Positions 45,042 to 56,322 of a stretch of 64,000 nucleotides of DNA are shown in pieces (the first letter of the stretch is position 1; every line of letters begins with the position of its first letter). The notes under the pieces are model-generated. The model ran no database searches. It worked only from the letters and a program-made list of their open reading frames with translations, and was not told the DNA's origin. Location: the NCBI RefSeq assembly GCF_028288225.1, contig NZ_JAQBOC010000045.1:62001-126000 (forward strand), written 5' to 3'. Source of the stretch: Mucilaginibacter sp. (GTDB lineage Bacteria; Bacteroidota; Bacteroidia; Sphingobacteriales; Sphingobacteriaceae). A program made the position numbers and the translations under genes.

Positions 45042-45487
45042 TACTAACTACATAGCTGCAGGCTTGAATAACAGTAGTTATTACAATTAAATAAAAACCT
45101 TCCTGTCCTCGCAAGGTCTCTCCAATGCTATTAAGTTAAGGAGAACGTTGGCTATAACTAACCACATAACAATGTCCAAATGCCCTACCTAAATCCTCCC
45201 CGGCAGGGCGGACTTAAAAAAGTGCGAAGCTAAAGTCTCCCCAACCGGGGGAGATTTAGAGGGGGCTACCAGGCTTTTGCGGAGAATCACATTTGTGTTT
45301 TCCCTTAACTTAATAGCATTGAAGGTCTCTCGGAGAGGCCCCTGCGATGGATGAAGCTTTACGGAGGTAGTTTCCCTGCGGCAAGATTGCCTGAAAGAGG
45401 CCCCGTATCACAGAAATTTAAATATTAATTAGCCTTTCGTATTCCGTACAGCTTTTTTATTTTTACCGCTTACCAATTGAAAACACT
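45042..45487. other. Gap with MITE-like element and target palindrome
   Basis: This 446-nt gap holds the element at 45123-45321 with direct repeats on both sides, the remaining half of its target palindrome, and a degenerate terminator-like sequence near 45430-45458. No gene is visible. Confidence 0.75.
45123..45321. mobile_element. 199-bp MITE-like element with 19-bp TIRs and 10-bp direct repeats
   Basis: CAATGCTATTAAGTTAAGG (45123-45141) and its exact complement CCTTAACTTAATAGCATTG (45303-45321) bound the element. AAGGTCTCTC lies directly outside on both sides (45113-45122 and 45322-45331), as in a target-site duplication. Inside is a hairpin with TCTCCCC and GGGGAGA arms (45236-45254). 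It has no transposase frame. Ends and target size resemble IS4-type elements, which is inference. Confidence 0.8.
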
Positions 45488-46903
45488 ATGCTATCCCGAA
45501 GAAACTTTATCAAAATAAATGGCGTAACTACTGCAGGTATTGGCCTTGGGCTTAAACCCGCCTGGTTTGCAAACGCAGCTTTTGAAAGCAAACGCCCCAA
45601 ACTAAGTGACCGAAAGTTTACCAGCAAGGCAGTTGAGGCTACTATTAAAAGTGTAAAGGCTGCTATTAAAGATCCTGAGCTGGCATGGCTGTTTGAAAAT
45701 TGCTATCCCAATACTTTAGACACTACGGTAAACTATTCTGAAAAGAATGGACGGCCTGATACTTTTGTGATCACCGGCGATATAAACGCTATGTGGATGC
45801 GCGATTCATCTGCACAAGTATGGCCGTATTTGCCGCTGATAAAAAATGACCCGGAACTAAAGAACCTGATCAAAGGTGTGCTTAACCGCCAGGCCAGCTG
45901 TATTTTAATTGATCCTTATGCCAACGCTTTTAACGCAGGCCCTACCGGCAGCGAATGGGATACTGATCGCACCGACATGAAACCTGAGCTTCATGAGCGT
46001 AAATGGGAAGTAGACTCTCTTTGTTACCCGGTACGGCTGGCCTATAACTACTGGAAAATAAGCGGTGATACCAGTTTTTTTGACGTGAACTGGCAAAAAG
46101 CGGGCAAAGCGATTGTAGCAACCTTTAAAGAGCAGCAACGCAAAAATGGCAAGGGCCCATATCATTTCCAAAGGAAGACCGAAGTGTCAACTGATACCGC
46201 ACCATTGAGCGGTTACGGTAATCCTGTTAAGCCTGTTGGTTTGATCTGTTCCGTATTCCGCCCGAGTGATGATGCTACGATTTATCCGTTCCTGGTGTCA
46301 TCCAATTATTTTGCTGTGGTAAGCTTATACCAGATGGGCGAAATGTATGAGCATATAGGTAATGATAAAGCTACTGCCGCAACTTGCAAAGCATTAGCGG
46401 CTGAGGTAGCCCACGCATTGCAAAAGTATGCTACTGCACAGCACCCGGTATATGGTAAAGTACTGGCTTATGAGGTTGATGGTTACGGCAATCAGCTATT
46501 TATGGATGATAGTAATGTGCCAAGCCTGCTGGCACTGCCGTATCTTAATGCAATATCTGAACACGACCCGCTGTACCAGAATACACGCAGGATGGTATTG
46601 AGCACAGCTAATCCTTACTTTTTTAAAGGGACAGCAGCCGAGGGCATTGGCGGACCGCATGTTGGCTTAAATTATATCTGGCCAATGAGCATTATTATGC
46701 GCGCGCTAACCTCAACTGATAAAGCTGAGATTGCAAAATGCATAAAATGGCTTAAAAATACTCATGCAGGCACCGGTTTTATGCACGAATCATTCAATAA
46801 GGATAATGCAGCAGATTTCACCCGGAAATGGTTTGCCTGGGCAAATACTTTATTCGGCGAATTAATAATTAAAGTGCATAAATATTACCCTGATATTTTG
46901 TAA
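45488..46903 (+). CDS. GH125 exo-alpha-1,6-mannosidase, Tat-exported
   Basis: The 471-residue protein begins with MLSRRNFIKINGVTTAGIG, a twin-arginine (RR-F) signal, so it is probably exported folded. The body matches glycoside hydrolase family 125: TFVITGDINAMWMRDSSAQVW, FNAGPTGSEWDTDRTDM, CSVFRPSDDATIYPF and GIGGPHVGLNYIWPMSII. GH125 enzymes are metal-independent exo-alpha-1,6-mannosidases acting on mannans or N-glycans. It stands alone without a SusC/SusD pair, so it is not part of a visible utilisation locus here. Confidence 0.92.
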   Translation: MLSRRNFIKINGVTTAGIGLGLKPAWFANAAFESKRPKLSDRKFTSKAVEATIKSVKAAIKDPELAWLFENCYPNTLDTTVNYSEKNGRPDTFVITGDINAMWMRDSSAQVWPYLPLIKNDPELKNLIKGVLNRQASCILIDPYANAFNAGPTGSEWDTDRTDMKPELHERKWEVDSLCYPVRLAYNYWKISGDTSFFDVNWQKAGKAIVATFKEQQRKNGKGPYHFQRKTEVSTDTAPLSGYGNPVKPVGLICSVFRPSDDATIYPFLVSSNYFAVVSLYQMGEMYEHIGNDKATAATCKALAAEVAHALQKYATAQHPVYGKVLAYEVDGYGNQLFMDDSNVPSLLALPYLNAISEHDPLYQNTRRMVLSTANPYFFKGTAAEGIGGPHVGLNYIWPMSIIMRALTSTDKAEIAKCIKWLKNTHAGTGFMHESFNKDNAADFTRKWFAWANTLFGELIIKVHKYYPDIL

Positions 46904-47241
46904 AAAATAAAAATTTGTGTTTTAATGCTAATATTTCAGTGTGGATAAAATTGAAATATTGAATAAGAAATTGCCATAACATTTTCTTGTTTTCAATAAT
47001 TGTGAACTTTGTATTAAAATACTGTAAAATTACGCACTTATATAATTTGTATATTGAACTTATTAAATATATGTTTTATTGTATTTTATAAAAAAAATAA
47101 GTGATTTGATGTGAAAATGTTGAAAAAAACCACTTTAAAGGCATTATTTTTCTTTCTTAAAAATTTTTAATTAAGAAAAAACATTTTAGATTAGCTTCAT
47201 AAAACAATAAACCTCAATATTAAAAAAAAGGAGTAACTGAA
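46904..47241. other. Very A+T-rich leader of the histone-H1-like gene
   Basis: The 338-nt gap between GH125 and the H1-like gene is very rich in A+T, with oligo-A and oligo-T runs that should bend DNA. No gene is seen. No promoter with a perfect consensus was found; GAACTTTG at 47004-47011 is one mismatch off. A strong AAAGGAG sits at 47227-47233. Confidence 0.6.
47227..47233 (+). promoter_or_regulatory. Strong Shine-Dalgarno for the H1-like gene
   Basis: AAAGGAG, 8 nt before the ATG at 47242. Most genes in this window have no such site. Confidence 0.7.
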
Positions 47242-47418
47242 ATGAAAAAATTTAATGAAGTAAAAGAACTAGTGGCGTCTTTGGAAGCAGATGCTGACAA
47301 ATTTTACAACAAGGGCAACAGCGCAGCTGGTACCCGTGTAAGAAAAGGTATGCAAGACCTCAAAAATTTAGCACAAGCAATTCGCCTTGAAGTGCAAGAG
47401 GCAAAAAACCAAGCCTAA
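47242..47418 (+). CDS. Histone H1-like small protein
   Basis: A 58-residue frame reads MKKFNEVKELVASLEADADK, then FYNKGNSAAGTRVRKGMQDL and a helical end with EVQEAKNQA. It matches the short Bacteroidota histone-H1-like (Hc1-related) family, with the GTRVRKGMQDLK segment as its mark. The family is thought to bind DNA or RNA, but the exact role is unclear. It has a perfect AAAGGAG Shine-Dalgarno 8 nt before the ATG, rare in this phylum, and its own terminator. It is likely to be highly expressed (inference). Confidence 0.88.
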   Translation: MKKFNEVKELVASLEADADKFYNKGNSAAGTRVRKGMQDLKNLAQAIRLEVQEAKNQA

Positions 47419-47449
47419 GTAAAAGAAAAAATATTCTTTACTTTATTAA

Positions 47450-47483
47450 AAACCCGTTACGATACGTTCGTAACGGGTTTTTT
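47450..47483 (+). terminator. Rho-independent terminator after the H1-like gene
   Basis: Perfect 11-bp arms AAACCCGTTAC and GTAACGGGTTT (47450-47460, 47470-47480) with a 9-nt loop, then a T-run. Confidence 0.92.
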
Positions 47484-47526
47484 AGTTGGTTATATTTTCA
47501 GGTCATTGCAATGACCTGAAGGAATT

Positions 47527-48408
47527 TTATCCGGTTATTTTCTTTGTTTCTGCTATAATTTTTTCTGCTGTGCCGCTGCTAACCTGTACCAATGGTAAAC
47601 GTACAGTATCGCCGCAGACGCCCAAATGTTTAAGTGCAGTTTTTACTCCGGCAGGGCTGCCTTCAACAAACATTAAACGCGTAAAATCAATTAACTGCGA
47701 ATGCGTTTTTTGTGCCGATTTAAAATCGCCGGCAAGGCAGGTTCTGATCATGTCAGACATTTGCCTTGGTAAAGCATTTCCAACAACAGATATGACACCC
47801 ACACCACCTAACGCTATCATTGGCAAACTAATAGGATCATCGCCTGAGATCAGCAGGAAACCTTCCGGTTTATCGCGCGCTATCTGGTTAAGCTGGTCAA
47901 AATTACCCGACGCTTCTTTAATGGCTATGATATTTTTAAAGTCGTTCGCCAATTTTATAGTTGTTTCAGCGCTTATATTGCTGCCTGTACGACTGGGCAC
48001 ATTATATAATATAATTGGCAATTTCGAAGCTTCGGCGATTGCTTTATAATGCTGATAGATACCTTCCTGGGTTGGTTTATTGTAATGCGGGCTTGCCGAT
48101 AATATGGCATCGTACCCTGCGATATCAAAACTTTTTATTTGCTCAACAACTTCGTGTGTATTGTTACCGCCAATGCCTGCAACCAGGTTAATACGGCCAT
48201 TAACAGCCTTTGAAGTAAATTCCCAAACCTTCTTTCGCTCATCATTGCTCAGGGTTGCGCTTTCACCGGTTGTTCCCAATGAAACTATGTATTCCAACCC
48301 TCCATCAATTAAATAGTTGATGAGCTTTCCTAAAGCCTCGTAATCAACCTGTCCGTCTGCCTGAAAAGGAGTAATTATTGCAACCCCAGTTCCGTGAAAT
48401 TTATTCAT
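47527..48408 (-). CDS. dapA: 4-hydroxy-tetrahydrodipicolinate synthase
   Basis: DapA condenses pyruvate and aspartate semialdehyde, the first step of the diaminopimelate/lysine pathway. The 293-residue protein has the class I aldolase signatures GTTGESATLSNDER, YNKPTQEGIYQHY, Y135 in ILYNVPSRTG and the Schiff-base K164 in IAIKEASGNF. Length and residues are normal. It is monocistronic on the minus strand. Its product feeds the meso-DAP that MurE adds. Confidence 0.96.
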   Translation of the reverse strand: MNKFHGTGVAIITPFQADGQVDYEALGKLINYLIDGGLEYIVSLGTTGESATLSNDERKKVWEFTSKAVNGRINLVAGIGGNNTHEVVEQIKSFDIAGYDAILSASPHYNKPTQEGIYQHYKAIAEASKLPIILYNVPSRTGSNISAETTIKLANDFKNIIAIKEASGNFDQLNQIARDKPEGFLLISGDDPISLPMIALGGVGVISVVGNALPRQMSDMIRTCLAGDFKSAQKTHSQLIDFTRLMFVEGSPAGVKTALKHLGVCGDTVRLPLVQVSSGTAEKIIAETKKITG

Positions 48409-48517
48409 ATTATTTATTAAAGGGTGCTAAGATAATAAATGTTCATAGTTGATGATTCATCGTTCATGGTTTTTTTACAGACAGAGGGTAAAGCGAAATC
48501 TGCTTTTAGCGAAATAA

Positions 48518-49638
48518 TTAAACTAACAGTAAAAGATAGCCCGCTAATGATCCGCCCAGCACAATAAAAGCGCTATTGATCTTTCTGAATTTTAAGAGAA
48601 TAAAAATGCTGGAAACGGCTATCAATATTGTTCGCCAGTTATTAATACCATCTTTTCCCAGTTGATAACAAACAAGCAGGATCAGTGCTATTGATGCTAC
48701 ATTAACGGCATTTAAAAATGCAGCAAATAATTTTGAGCCCCTCATTTTACGAACCAATGGGTTTAGTAAAGCCACAAACACAAATGACGGAAGAATGATT
48801 CCTATTGTTGATATAATGGCCCCGCTGATCCCGTTGATTTGGAAGCCGATAAAAGTAACAGCTGAGAAAACAGGTCCGGGAGTAAACTGACCCACAGCAA
48901 TGGCATCAATTAACTGCTGGCGGGTTATAATGCCCTTTGCAACCAACTCTGAATCAAGAAAGGCAAACAGAACATAACCGCTGCCATACAGAATAGCGCC
49001 AATCTTTAAAAATGATAAAAACAAGCTCATATTCACCTGGCTAAAAAAACCGCTGTTTCCGGGTATAAAAAGTGGCATAAAAGTGACAGCAGTGTTTATT
49101 CGTTTCAGCCTTATGGCAGCCAGCCCCATTGCTGCAAAACCTGCCCCGAATAATACGAAGATCTCTGAATAGCCCAGCCAGCTTAATATTAAGGCGATAA
49201 TCCCAATAATGCCCAGTTCAACAGTTTGAATGGATTTTTTGGCAAGCGGGTATATTGCCGCCAGGATCACAGCTATAATTGCGGGTTTAATACCATAAAA
49301 AAAGGCTGAATTTGCGGTACTTGCCCATAGCTTTTATACAGCCATGCTAAAGTGCCGGTTATTAATACAGCCGACATAATAAAACAAAACCCTGCAATTA
49401 TAAGCCCTCTCCACCCTCCGCGTTCATGGCCTACATGGATAGCCATTTCGGTGCTGTTTGGGCCCGGTATAAGGTTTGTAGCGCCAATCAGGTCAAGAAA
49501 ATGCTGATCTGTTAGCCATTTCTTTTTGATAACTACTTCCTGGTGCATCATTGCGATATGCGCAGCCGGACCTCCAAAGGCTGTAGTACCTAATTTCAGA
49601 AACAATAGTGCAATTTCCCTAAGCCTGGTTTCTTTCAT
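48518..49638 (-). pseudogene. chrA: Chromate transporter ChrA, split by a frameshift
   Basis: The two frames 49273-49638 (N-half) and 48518-49270 (C-half) are both parts of one ChrA protein. The N-half begins MKETRLREIALLFLKLG, has TAFGGPAAHIAMM and GATNLIPGPNSTEMAIH, and ends abnormally after QPFFMVLNPQL. The other frame continues the family sequence directly (FFYGIKPAIIAVILAA). The break is in a run of seven A on the plus strand (49297-49303): one more base restores a single frame of about 370 residues, with the C-half carrying the second repeat (AVGQFTPGPVFSAVTFIG). It may be a real mutation, a phase-variable tract, programmed slippage or a sequence error. Confidence 0.85.
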
Positions 49639-49805
49639 CCCGACAAATATCAAAAGTTAAGGTTTAGTTATCATTAAATACTTTAATATTTAAAAAGATA
49701 GTTTTCAAAGCAGCATTGCCTCCAGATAGATGGTCTGTGAGGATACAAACCACGGGTTAGTTGGCAGTATTCCGGCTGTAAACTATGAACCATCAACTGA
49801 ACCAA

Positions 49806-52259
49806 TCAAAAGCTCACCCCGATCCTGATAGCTGAATTTGTATTGCTGCCACTGTTAAACGATTTACCATACATAAGTCTGAAGCCAAGATACTGCACGC
49901 CAACGCCTAGCTCTGTATAATTTTTCAGGGTAGGGGTCGACAGGTAGTTGACGTCTACAATTTCCTGGAGTTTCAACTTCCTTATCAACGGGATCTTATT
50001 AAGGAAAAAGCCGGAGAAATTTTGTTCCAAATGGCCTTCGATATATTTAGTATAGGTGCTGTAGGTGTAATAGTTAAGCAGTAAAAAACGATTGATGCCG
50101 GTACCGGTAAACAATACCTGGTTGCCGGCAAATTGCTTGTAGTCAGGGTAAAAAACACTGTTGTTATTTAAAAATTTACCTGCACCAATAAAAAAAGATG
50201 TTTGGCCAAATACACCGGCATTAATATTTGATTTGGAGATATCGGCAGTAAGCAAATCGTAATCAACATCAGAACCAAAGAGGCTTTTAATTCCTTTGGT
50301 ATAGGTTAAGCCGATTGTTGGATATTTTGACGGCAGATACCTTCTCCCGGTAGGGTAAGTTTCATACTTGTCGCTAAAATCATAAGTTGTACGCACCGAC
50401 ACCTTGAATGATTGATTATCAGTAAAAAGCGGACTACCGAAGGCTGGTGTAAATGGATTGTTTGAAGTGTATTCCCTATTGCCCGGGTTAAAAAAGCTGT
50501 AGTTTGATGTGTTATTGAGCGATTTCCTGTCGGCCCATTCAGCATAGCCGCTTGCCATCCATCCACCGGTAATGCGTTTGCTTGCAGATACTGATACATA
50601 TTGCTTTTGATAAAGCTTTTCGTAGTTCTGCCGCTCAAACAAACTGTAAACCGAGTTAATTAATGGTGAAATAGGGGTGTAATTATTAAGGTCGACTATT
50701 TCAGAGCCTGCATTAAAGCCCAGGTTATAAGAGCCTGCAGGTACCCCGGCGTACACATTGCCGGTTAATTTATGGTCAGAAAATCCGTAACCCGCTTTTG
50801 CGCCAATAACTAAATATTTATTGGTTGTACTGTCAATCTGCTTGCTGAATGACGCTCCATAGTTGATATTAAAGCCCTGTACGGTATTAAACCTGATAGA
50901 TGGTAAGATAGCATCAAGGTTATAATATTCATGATCATAACGGTTAGCGTGACGGTAATTTTTGTATGCGAGGTCGGGTAGGCTGAATTTATTATTTTCC
51001 TTATCAAGCGAGTCGAGATATTGTTTTGATTCACGCTTTTTAGCCAGCACTGCCTTTTTTGTATAATCTGTTTTTTCTTCTTCGGTTAGCGGAACAGGTC
51101 TTTCATTTGCCCAATAGGCTGAATCTTTTTTATTACTCCCTTTGGTAACCCGCATTACTTCGTTAAACTGTTTTTTATTTAGGCTGGGATTAAGGTCATA
51201 ATCTTTATAAACCGAAATAAAATATCCCCCAATCTTAAAGCTCAGTAAACCGCCAGTAAACTCAAATTTAACCGATGATGGCATCCATGCCTGCGGGTTG
51301 ACCGGGAAAAACTGCTCGCTTACCTTTAGTGTATCAACAAAGTTTATATTTTGTTTTTTGGTGATAAAAAGGTCAAGTCCATAAATGCGCCAACTATCCT
51401 CCAGGATATAAATATACCCCTGGAAACAGGCATCGTAGCTGCGTTTAGGGATAACCTTTATCTTATCAACAGTTTCACCGTTTTCTGTTGTAACGCCTAT
51501 GTATTTATAGTTGTAATAAAACATGGCATTATCTGCAATGGGTGATACCAGCGGGCGCAGGCTTAAGCCGCCCCAGTTTTGTATGTTCTGGTAAAAATTA
51601 ACCTGGATATCAGACGCGCGGTTATAACTAAATGCCTGGTTACTGCCCGATACTTTTGACGAGATGAGTTCCTCGTGCACCTTATCGGGCTTCATAAAAC
51701 TGTATTTAGATTCAGATTCCGAAAGGTAAACAATACCCCTGCGGTTGGAGTCGAGGCCCATCTCGCGGGTAGCCTTCTGCACATCAAAGCCCAGGAACTT
51801 TTTAGGGGCTGCCAATAGCTTTTGCAAACCTTTTATATAAACCTCACAGGTGTAAGCATCAACTTCGTTTAGGTGGCTTTTGCGTTTCTTTATCGCCTTG
51901 CGGATTATTGCATAAGCAGGGTCTTCGCTGCCTGCTTTAACAACCACATCGCCAATCTGGTAGGTTTCGGTTTGTAAAACAATATTAATCGATTGGTTTT
52001 TGTTCAGCTCAATTTTACGGTTTTGCTGCTGGTAGCCAACCGCTTTGTATTGCACATCATAAGTGCCGGGTTTTAATTGCAGGCCGTATTCGCCTTCGCT
52101 ATTTGCTGATGTGCCTTTGGTTGTATTTTTTATGTAGATGCTGGCAAACGGAATAGCTTTATTGTGCTCGTCAGTGATCTTGCCGCTTATGGTAACCTGT
52201 TGTGAAAATACACTTAGACTGATGATTATACAAAGGGTGAAAGGTAGAATGAATTTCAT
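49806..52259 (-). CDS. Outer-membrane DUF5686 protein with carboxypeptidase-regulatory-like domain
   Basis: The 817-residue protein has a signal peptide (MKFILPFTLCIIISLSVFSQ), a CarboxypepD_reg-like beta-sandwich at about 22-100 (ISGKITDEHNKAIPFASIYI), and the DUF5686 body that starts at IGDVVVKAGSEDPAYAIIRKA and continues as a long beta-barrel-type region. The C-terminal strand ends in SNTNSAIRIGVSF, as in outer-membrane proteins. DUF5686 function is unknown. It stands alone. Confidence 0.9.
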   Translation of the reverse strand: MKFILPFTLCIIISLSVFSQQVTISGKITDEHNKAIPFASIYIKNTTKGTSANSEGEYGLQLKPGTYDVQYKAVGYQQQNRKIELNKNQSINIVLQTETYQIGDVVVKAGSEDPAYAIIRKAIKKRKSHLNEVDAYTCEVYIKGLQKLLAAPKKFLGFDVQKATREMGLDSNRRGIVYLSESESKYSFMKPDKVHEELISSKVSGSNQAFSYNRASDIQVNFYQNIQNWGGLSLRPLVSPIADNAMFYYNYKYIGVTTENGETVDKIKVIPKRSYDACFQGYIYILEDSWRIYGLDLFITKKQNINFVDTLKVSEQFFPVNPQAWMPSSVKFEFTGGLLSFKIGGYFISVYKDYDLNPSLNKKQFNEVMRVTKGSNKKDSAYWANERPVPLTEEEKTDYTKKAVLAKKRESKQYLDSLDKENNKFSLPDLAYKNYRHANRYDHEYYNLDAILPSIRFNTVQGFNINYGASFSKQIDSTTNKYLVIGAKAGYGFSDHKLTGNVYAGVPAGSYNLGFNAGSEIVDLNNYTPISPLINSVYSLFERQNYEKLYQKQYVSVSASKRITGGWMASGYAEWADRKSLNNTSNYSFFNPGNREYTSNNPFTPAFGSPLFTDNQSFKVSVRTTYDFSDKYETYPTGRRYLPSKYPTIGLTYTKGIKSLFGSDVDYDLLTADISKSNINAGVFGQTSFFIGAGKFLNNNSVFYPDYKQFAGNQVLFTGTGINRFLLLNYYTYSTYTKYIEGHLEQNFSGFFLNKIPLIRKLKLQEIVDVNYLSTPTLKNYTELGVGVQYLGFRLMYGKSFNSGSNTNSAIRIGVSF

Positions 52260-52681
52260 TTAGATGGTTTTACGCTAAGTTCAAATAATTTTATTGAACC
52301 TAAATGGGCGTTTTAGTTAATTATTGTTAAAGACGCTTTGATGATGAAAAGCTACAGGTGTTACACTTAAAGGCATAAAAAATTATGCGGTGTTTAATTA
52401 GTGTAAAGAATAAACCAGGATGGAAAATGGGAATAAGATATATTAAAGGATATAATAATATACGGAAAAATAAAAGCCTCCTCACACTCGCTGCTTGGAG
52501 GCTTTAACCTAAACCTTATCACAATAGGCAGGCAGGAAGCCCGCCATATGAAGCCGCTAATATAGAAGTTTATATATTAATATGGAAATTTTTTGCGTTA
52601 AATTGACACAATAGATGCATAAATATCTGTTTATGTCAAAACACTAACCAAAAGTTAAATTAACATGAATTAAAGTTATGC
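52260..52681. other. Gap between DUF5686 and ligA with hairpin
   Basis: The 422-nt gap holds the strong hairpin at 52473-52505, with possible short transcript upstream of it on the minus strand (about 52510-52600). The rest is A+T-rich. No gene was seen. Confidence 0.65.
52473..52600 (-). ncRNA. Possible small RNA ending at a terminator
   Basis: Minus-strand sequence that begins in an A+T-rich leader near 52600, contains GCGGGCTTCCTGCCTGCC and ends with a 9-bp hairpin (AAAGCCTCC and GGAGGCTTT, 52473-52505) followed by TTTTATTTTT. It lies about 180 nt beyond the ligA stop, which is far for a simple ligA terminator. A promoter is not clear, so an extended ligA 3' end is the alternative. Confidence 0.35.
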
Positions 52682-54766
<2,085 letters not shown>

Positions 54767-54831
54767 TTAATGTTTTTTTAAACCCTCGCAGTTCTGCATC
54801 GTCTTAATAAAAAAACAAAATAAATTTTACT

Positions 54832-55137
54832 ATGAAAAAGTACGGAAGGGTATTAATGCTGGCATCAGCTATATCATTGTTTGCGGTGGCAAGCAGTAGT
54901 GCACAAGTTATTGTAAGGGCACGTTTGGGTCGTCCGCGGACAGCCGTTGTGGTTCGCCCAGCGCGTCCTACACCGCGCCATGTTTGGGTTTCAGAAGAAT
55001 GGGCTCCATCCGGCAGAACTTATGTATACCGTCAGGGTTATTGGGCTCAGCCGCCACGTCCCCGTGCCGTTTGGGTAGAAGGTCGTTGGAGACATAGCCA
55101 CAGGGGATATGTTTGGGTTAATGGCTATTGGAGGTAG
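54832..55137 (+). CDS. YXWGXW-repeat secreted protein
   Basis: The 101-residue protein has a signal peptide (MKKYGRVLMLASAISLFAVAS, cut after SSAQ) and a basic, Trp/Tyr-rich body: RHVWVSEEWAPSGRTYVY, RQGYWAQPP, AVWVEGRWRHSHRGYVW and VNGYWR. These are repeats of the YXWGXW type (PF12779). The function of the family is unknown; the composition suggests binding to envelope or polyanions. It is followed by a terminator. Confidence 0.85.
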   Translation: MKKYGRVLMLASAISLFAVASSSAQVIVRARLGRPRTAVVVRPARPTPRHVWVSEEWAPSGRTYVYRQGYWAQPPRPRAVWVEGRWRHSHRGYVWVNGYWR

Positions 55138-55161
55138 GGCCCCAGGCCCTAAAGGGGAGTG

Positions 55162-55197
55162 AAAATAGCCTTTGCCTATAAAGCTTAGGCTATTTTT
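55162..55197 (+). terminator. Rho-independent terminator after the YXWGXW gene
   Basis: AAAATAGCC (55162-55170) and GGCTATTTT (55188-55196) pair, with a T-run at the end. Confidence 0.8.
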
Positions 55198-55332
55198 AGT
55201 TTATATACTGGAAAGGCTCGTGTAGCTTAGCTTGTTTATATGACAGTACCTTGTGGCAGCGGGAGATAAAGTCTTTATCCCGGCAGTGTAAAAATTGTTT
55301 AAAATTCTAACTAAGCATTATAATAAAATTAC

Positions 55333-55578
55333 CTATAGGTAAATAAATCTGAGTACTAGTATAATTACAATTAATAATATACAGGTTATTAAAATTATCA
55401 AATTTTCCTTTTCTTCAGAAACAAAAGCTCGTAAAAGTGCAGCAACTAACGAATATCCCATAAATATATAAAAAAATGAAATATGATAAACATGTTTATT
55501 TAATAGCGGGAATGTTAAATACAACGCGCAAACCGCAAAAATTAGCTTATAACTGAAATTTATAATTTCCTTTTTCAT
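55333..55578 (-). CDS. Small three-helix membrane protein
   Basis: The 81-residue protein has an N-terminal MKKEIINFSYKLIFAVCALYL and hydrophobic helices YHISFFYIFMGYSLVAALLR and LIILITCILLIVIILVLRF. No family was recognised. It lies on the minus strand, with a copy of the 150-bp repeat 42 nt upstream of its start. The gene at 55885-56265 has the same arrangement. Confidence 0.5.
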   Translation of the reverse strand: MKKEIINFSYKLIFAVCALYLTFPLLNKHVYHISFFYIFMGYSLVAALLRAFVSEEKENLIILITCILLIVIILVLRFIYL

Positions 55579-55884
55579 TCTTTAATTTTTCACATGAATT
55601 CTCTCGCTGCGCAAGGTCCCCGGCTTGTGGCCCATATGCTAAGTACCCAACTGATAAGTAATCGATAGAAAAGCTTTTAGTTAAGGTTAAGTTTTTAAAA
55701 GTACAAAATTTGGTTGTATTTTAAGTGGTGGATTAGCCTACAGATTATTTGTCCTGTAGGCTACTTTGCTTGTTGGCTACCTGTCCTGCGGGCCACAAGC
55801 CGGGGACGTATGCGAGAGCGGGGTTATTTGTTCATTAAAGCAGTCGTTGCGCAAGATCCACGTTAAGCGTACACCAGTAACATA
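55579..55884. other. Gap holding repeat copy 1
   Basis: The 306-nt gap is mostly the 55616-55807 element. Outside it I see only short A+T-rich flanks. No gene is visible. Confidence 0.7.
55616..55807. repeat. MITE-like repeat, copy 1, with 18-bp inverted ends
   Basis: GTCCCCGGCTTGTGGCCC (55616-55633) and its exact complement (55790-55807) bound 192 bp. Outside, CTCTCGC and GCGAGAG extend the ends imperfectly. A 10-bp-arm hairpin TAGCCTACAG / CTGTAGGCTA lies at 55734-55763. The 150-bp core 55620-55769 is repeated at 56323-56471. Confidence 0.85.
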
Positions 55885-56265
55885 TTATTCTAATTTTTCG
55901 TAGTAATGATCCCGATCAATATCTAAAATTATTTTGGGCATTCCAAAATTTATTCTTTTAATAGAAGTTCGATAGCCAGCTTTTCCATATCTATAATTGT
56001 AAGTCAATTCGATTTCTGTTCCACCGAGCGTATAAAATATTTCATATGACCCTATACCCCAATAATTACTAAAAAATTGATTGTTTTTTAAAAGCGTTAA
56101 GGTGTCTGGAGCATACGGAATTTCAACCCGATTGGGGGTATAATGATAGTTTTGATTAATATATATTCCTGTCAGCATTCCCTTGGTAAAGAAATTATTA
56201 TAAGCACAACATATTACAAATGTAACAACCGTTATCTTACTTACTAATATCAGTTTTCTTTTCAT
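55885..56265 (-). CDS. Small exported hypothetical protein
   Basis: The 126-residue protein has an N-terminal hydrophobic segment (MKRKLILVSKITVVTFVICC) that could be a signal or anchor, then a beta-rich domain with VEIPYAPDTLTLLKNNQF, YWGIGSYEIFYT and GGTEIELTYNYRYGKAGY. It recalls small lipocalin-like hypotheticals of Bacteroidota, but I do not assign a family. It lies on the minus strand, with repeat copy 2 upstream of its start. Confidence 0.55.
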   Translation of the reverse strand: MKRKLILVSKITVVTFVICCAYNNFFTKGMLTGIYINQNYHYTPNRVEIPYAPDTLTLLKNNQFFSNYWGIGSYEIFYTLGGTEIELTYNYRYGKAGYRTSIKRINFGMPKIILDIDRDHYYEKLE

Positions 56266-56322
56266 TTAGCGAAAAATAAATATGTTTAATAGGTTGTTGT
56301 TTCCCCGCTGCCGCAATCGTTT

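Noticed and set aside
47486..48049. 187-residue plus-strand frame over dapA
   Set aside because: Antisense to an intact dapA with all catalytic residues.
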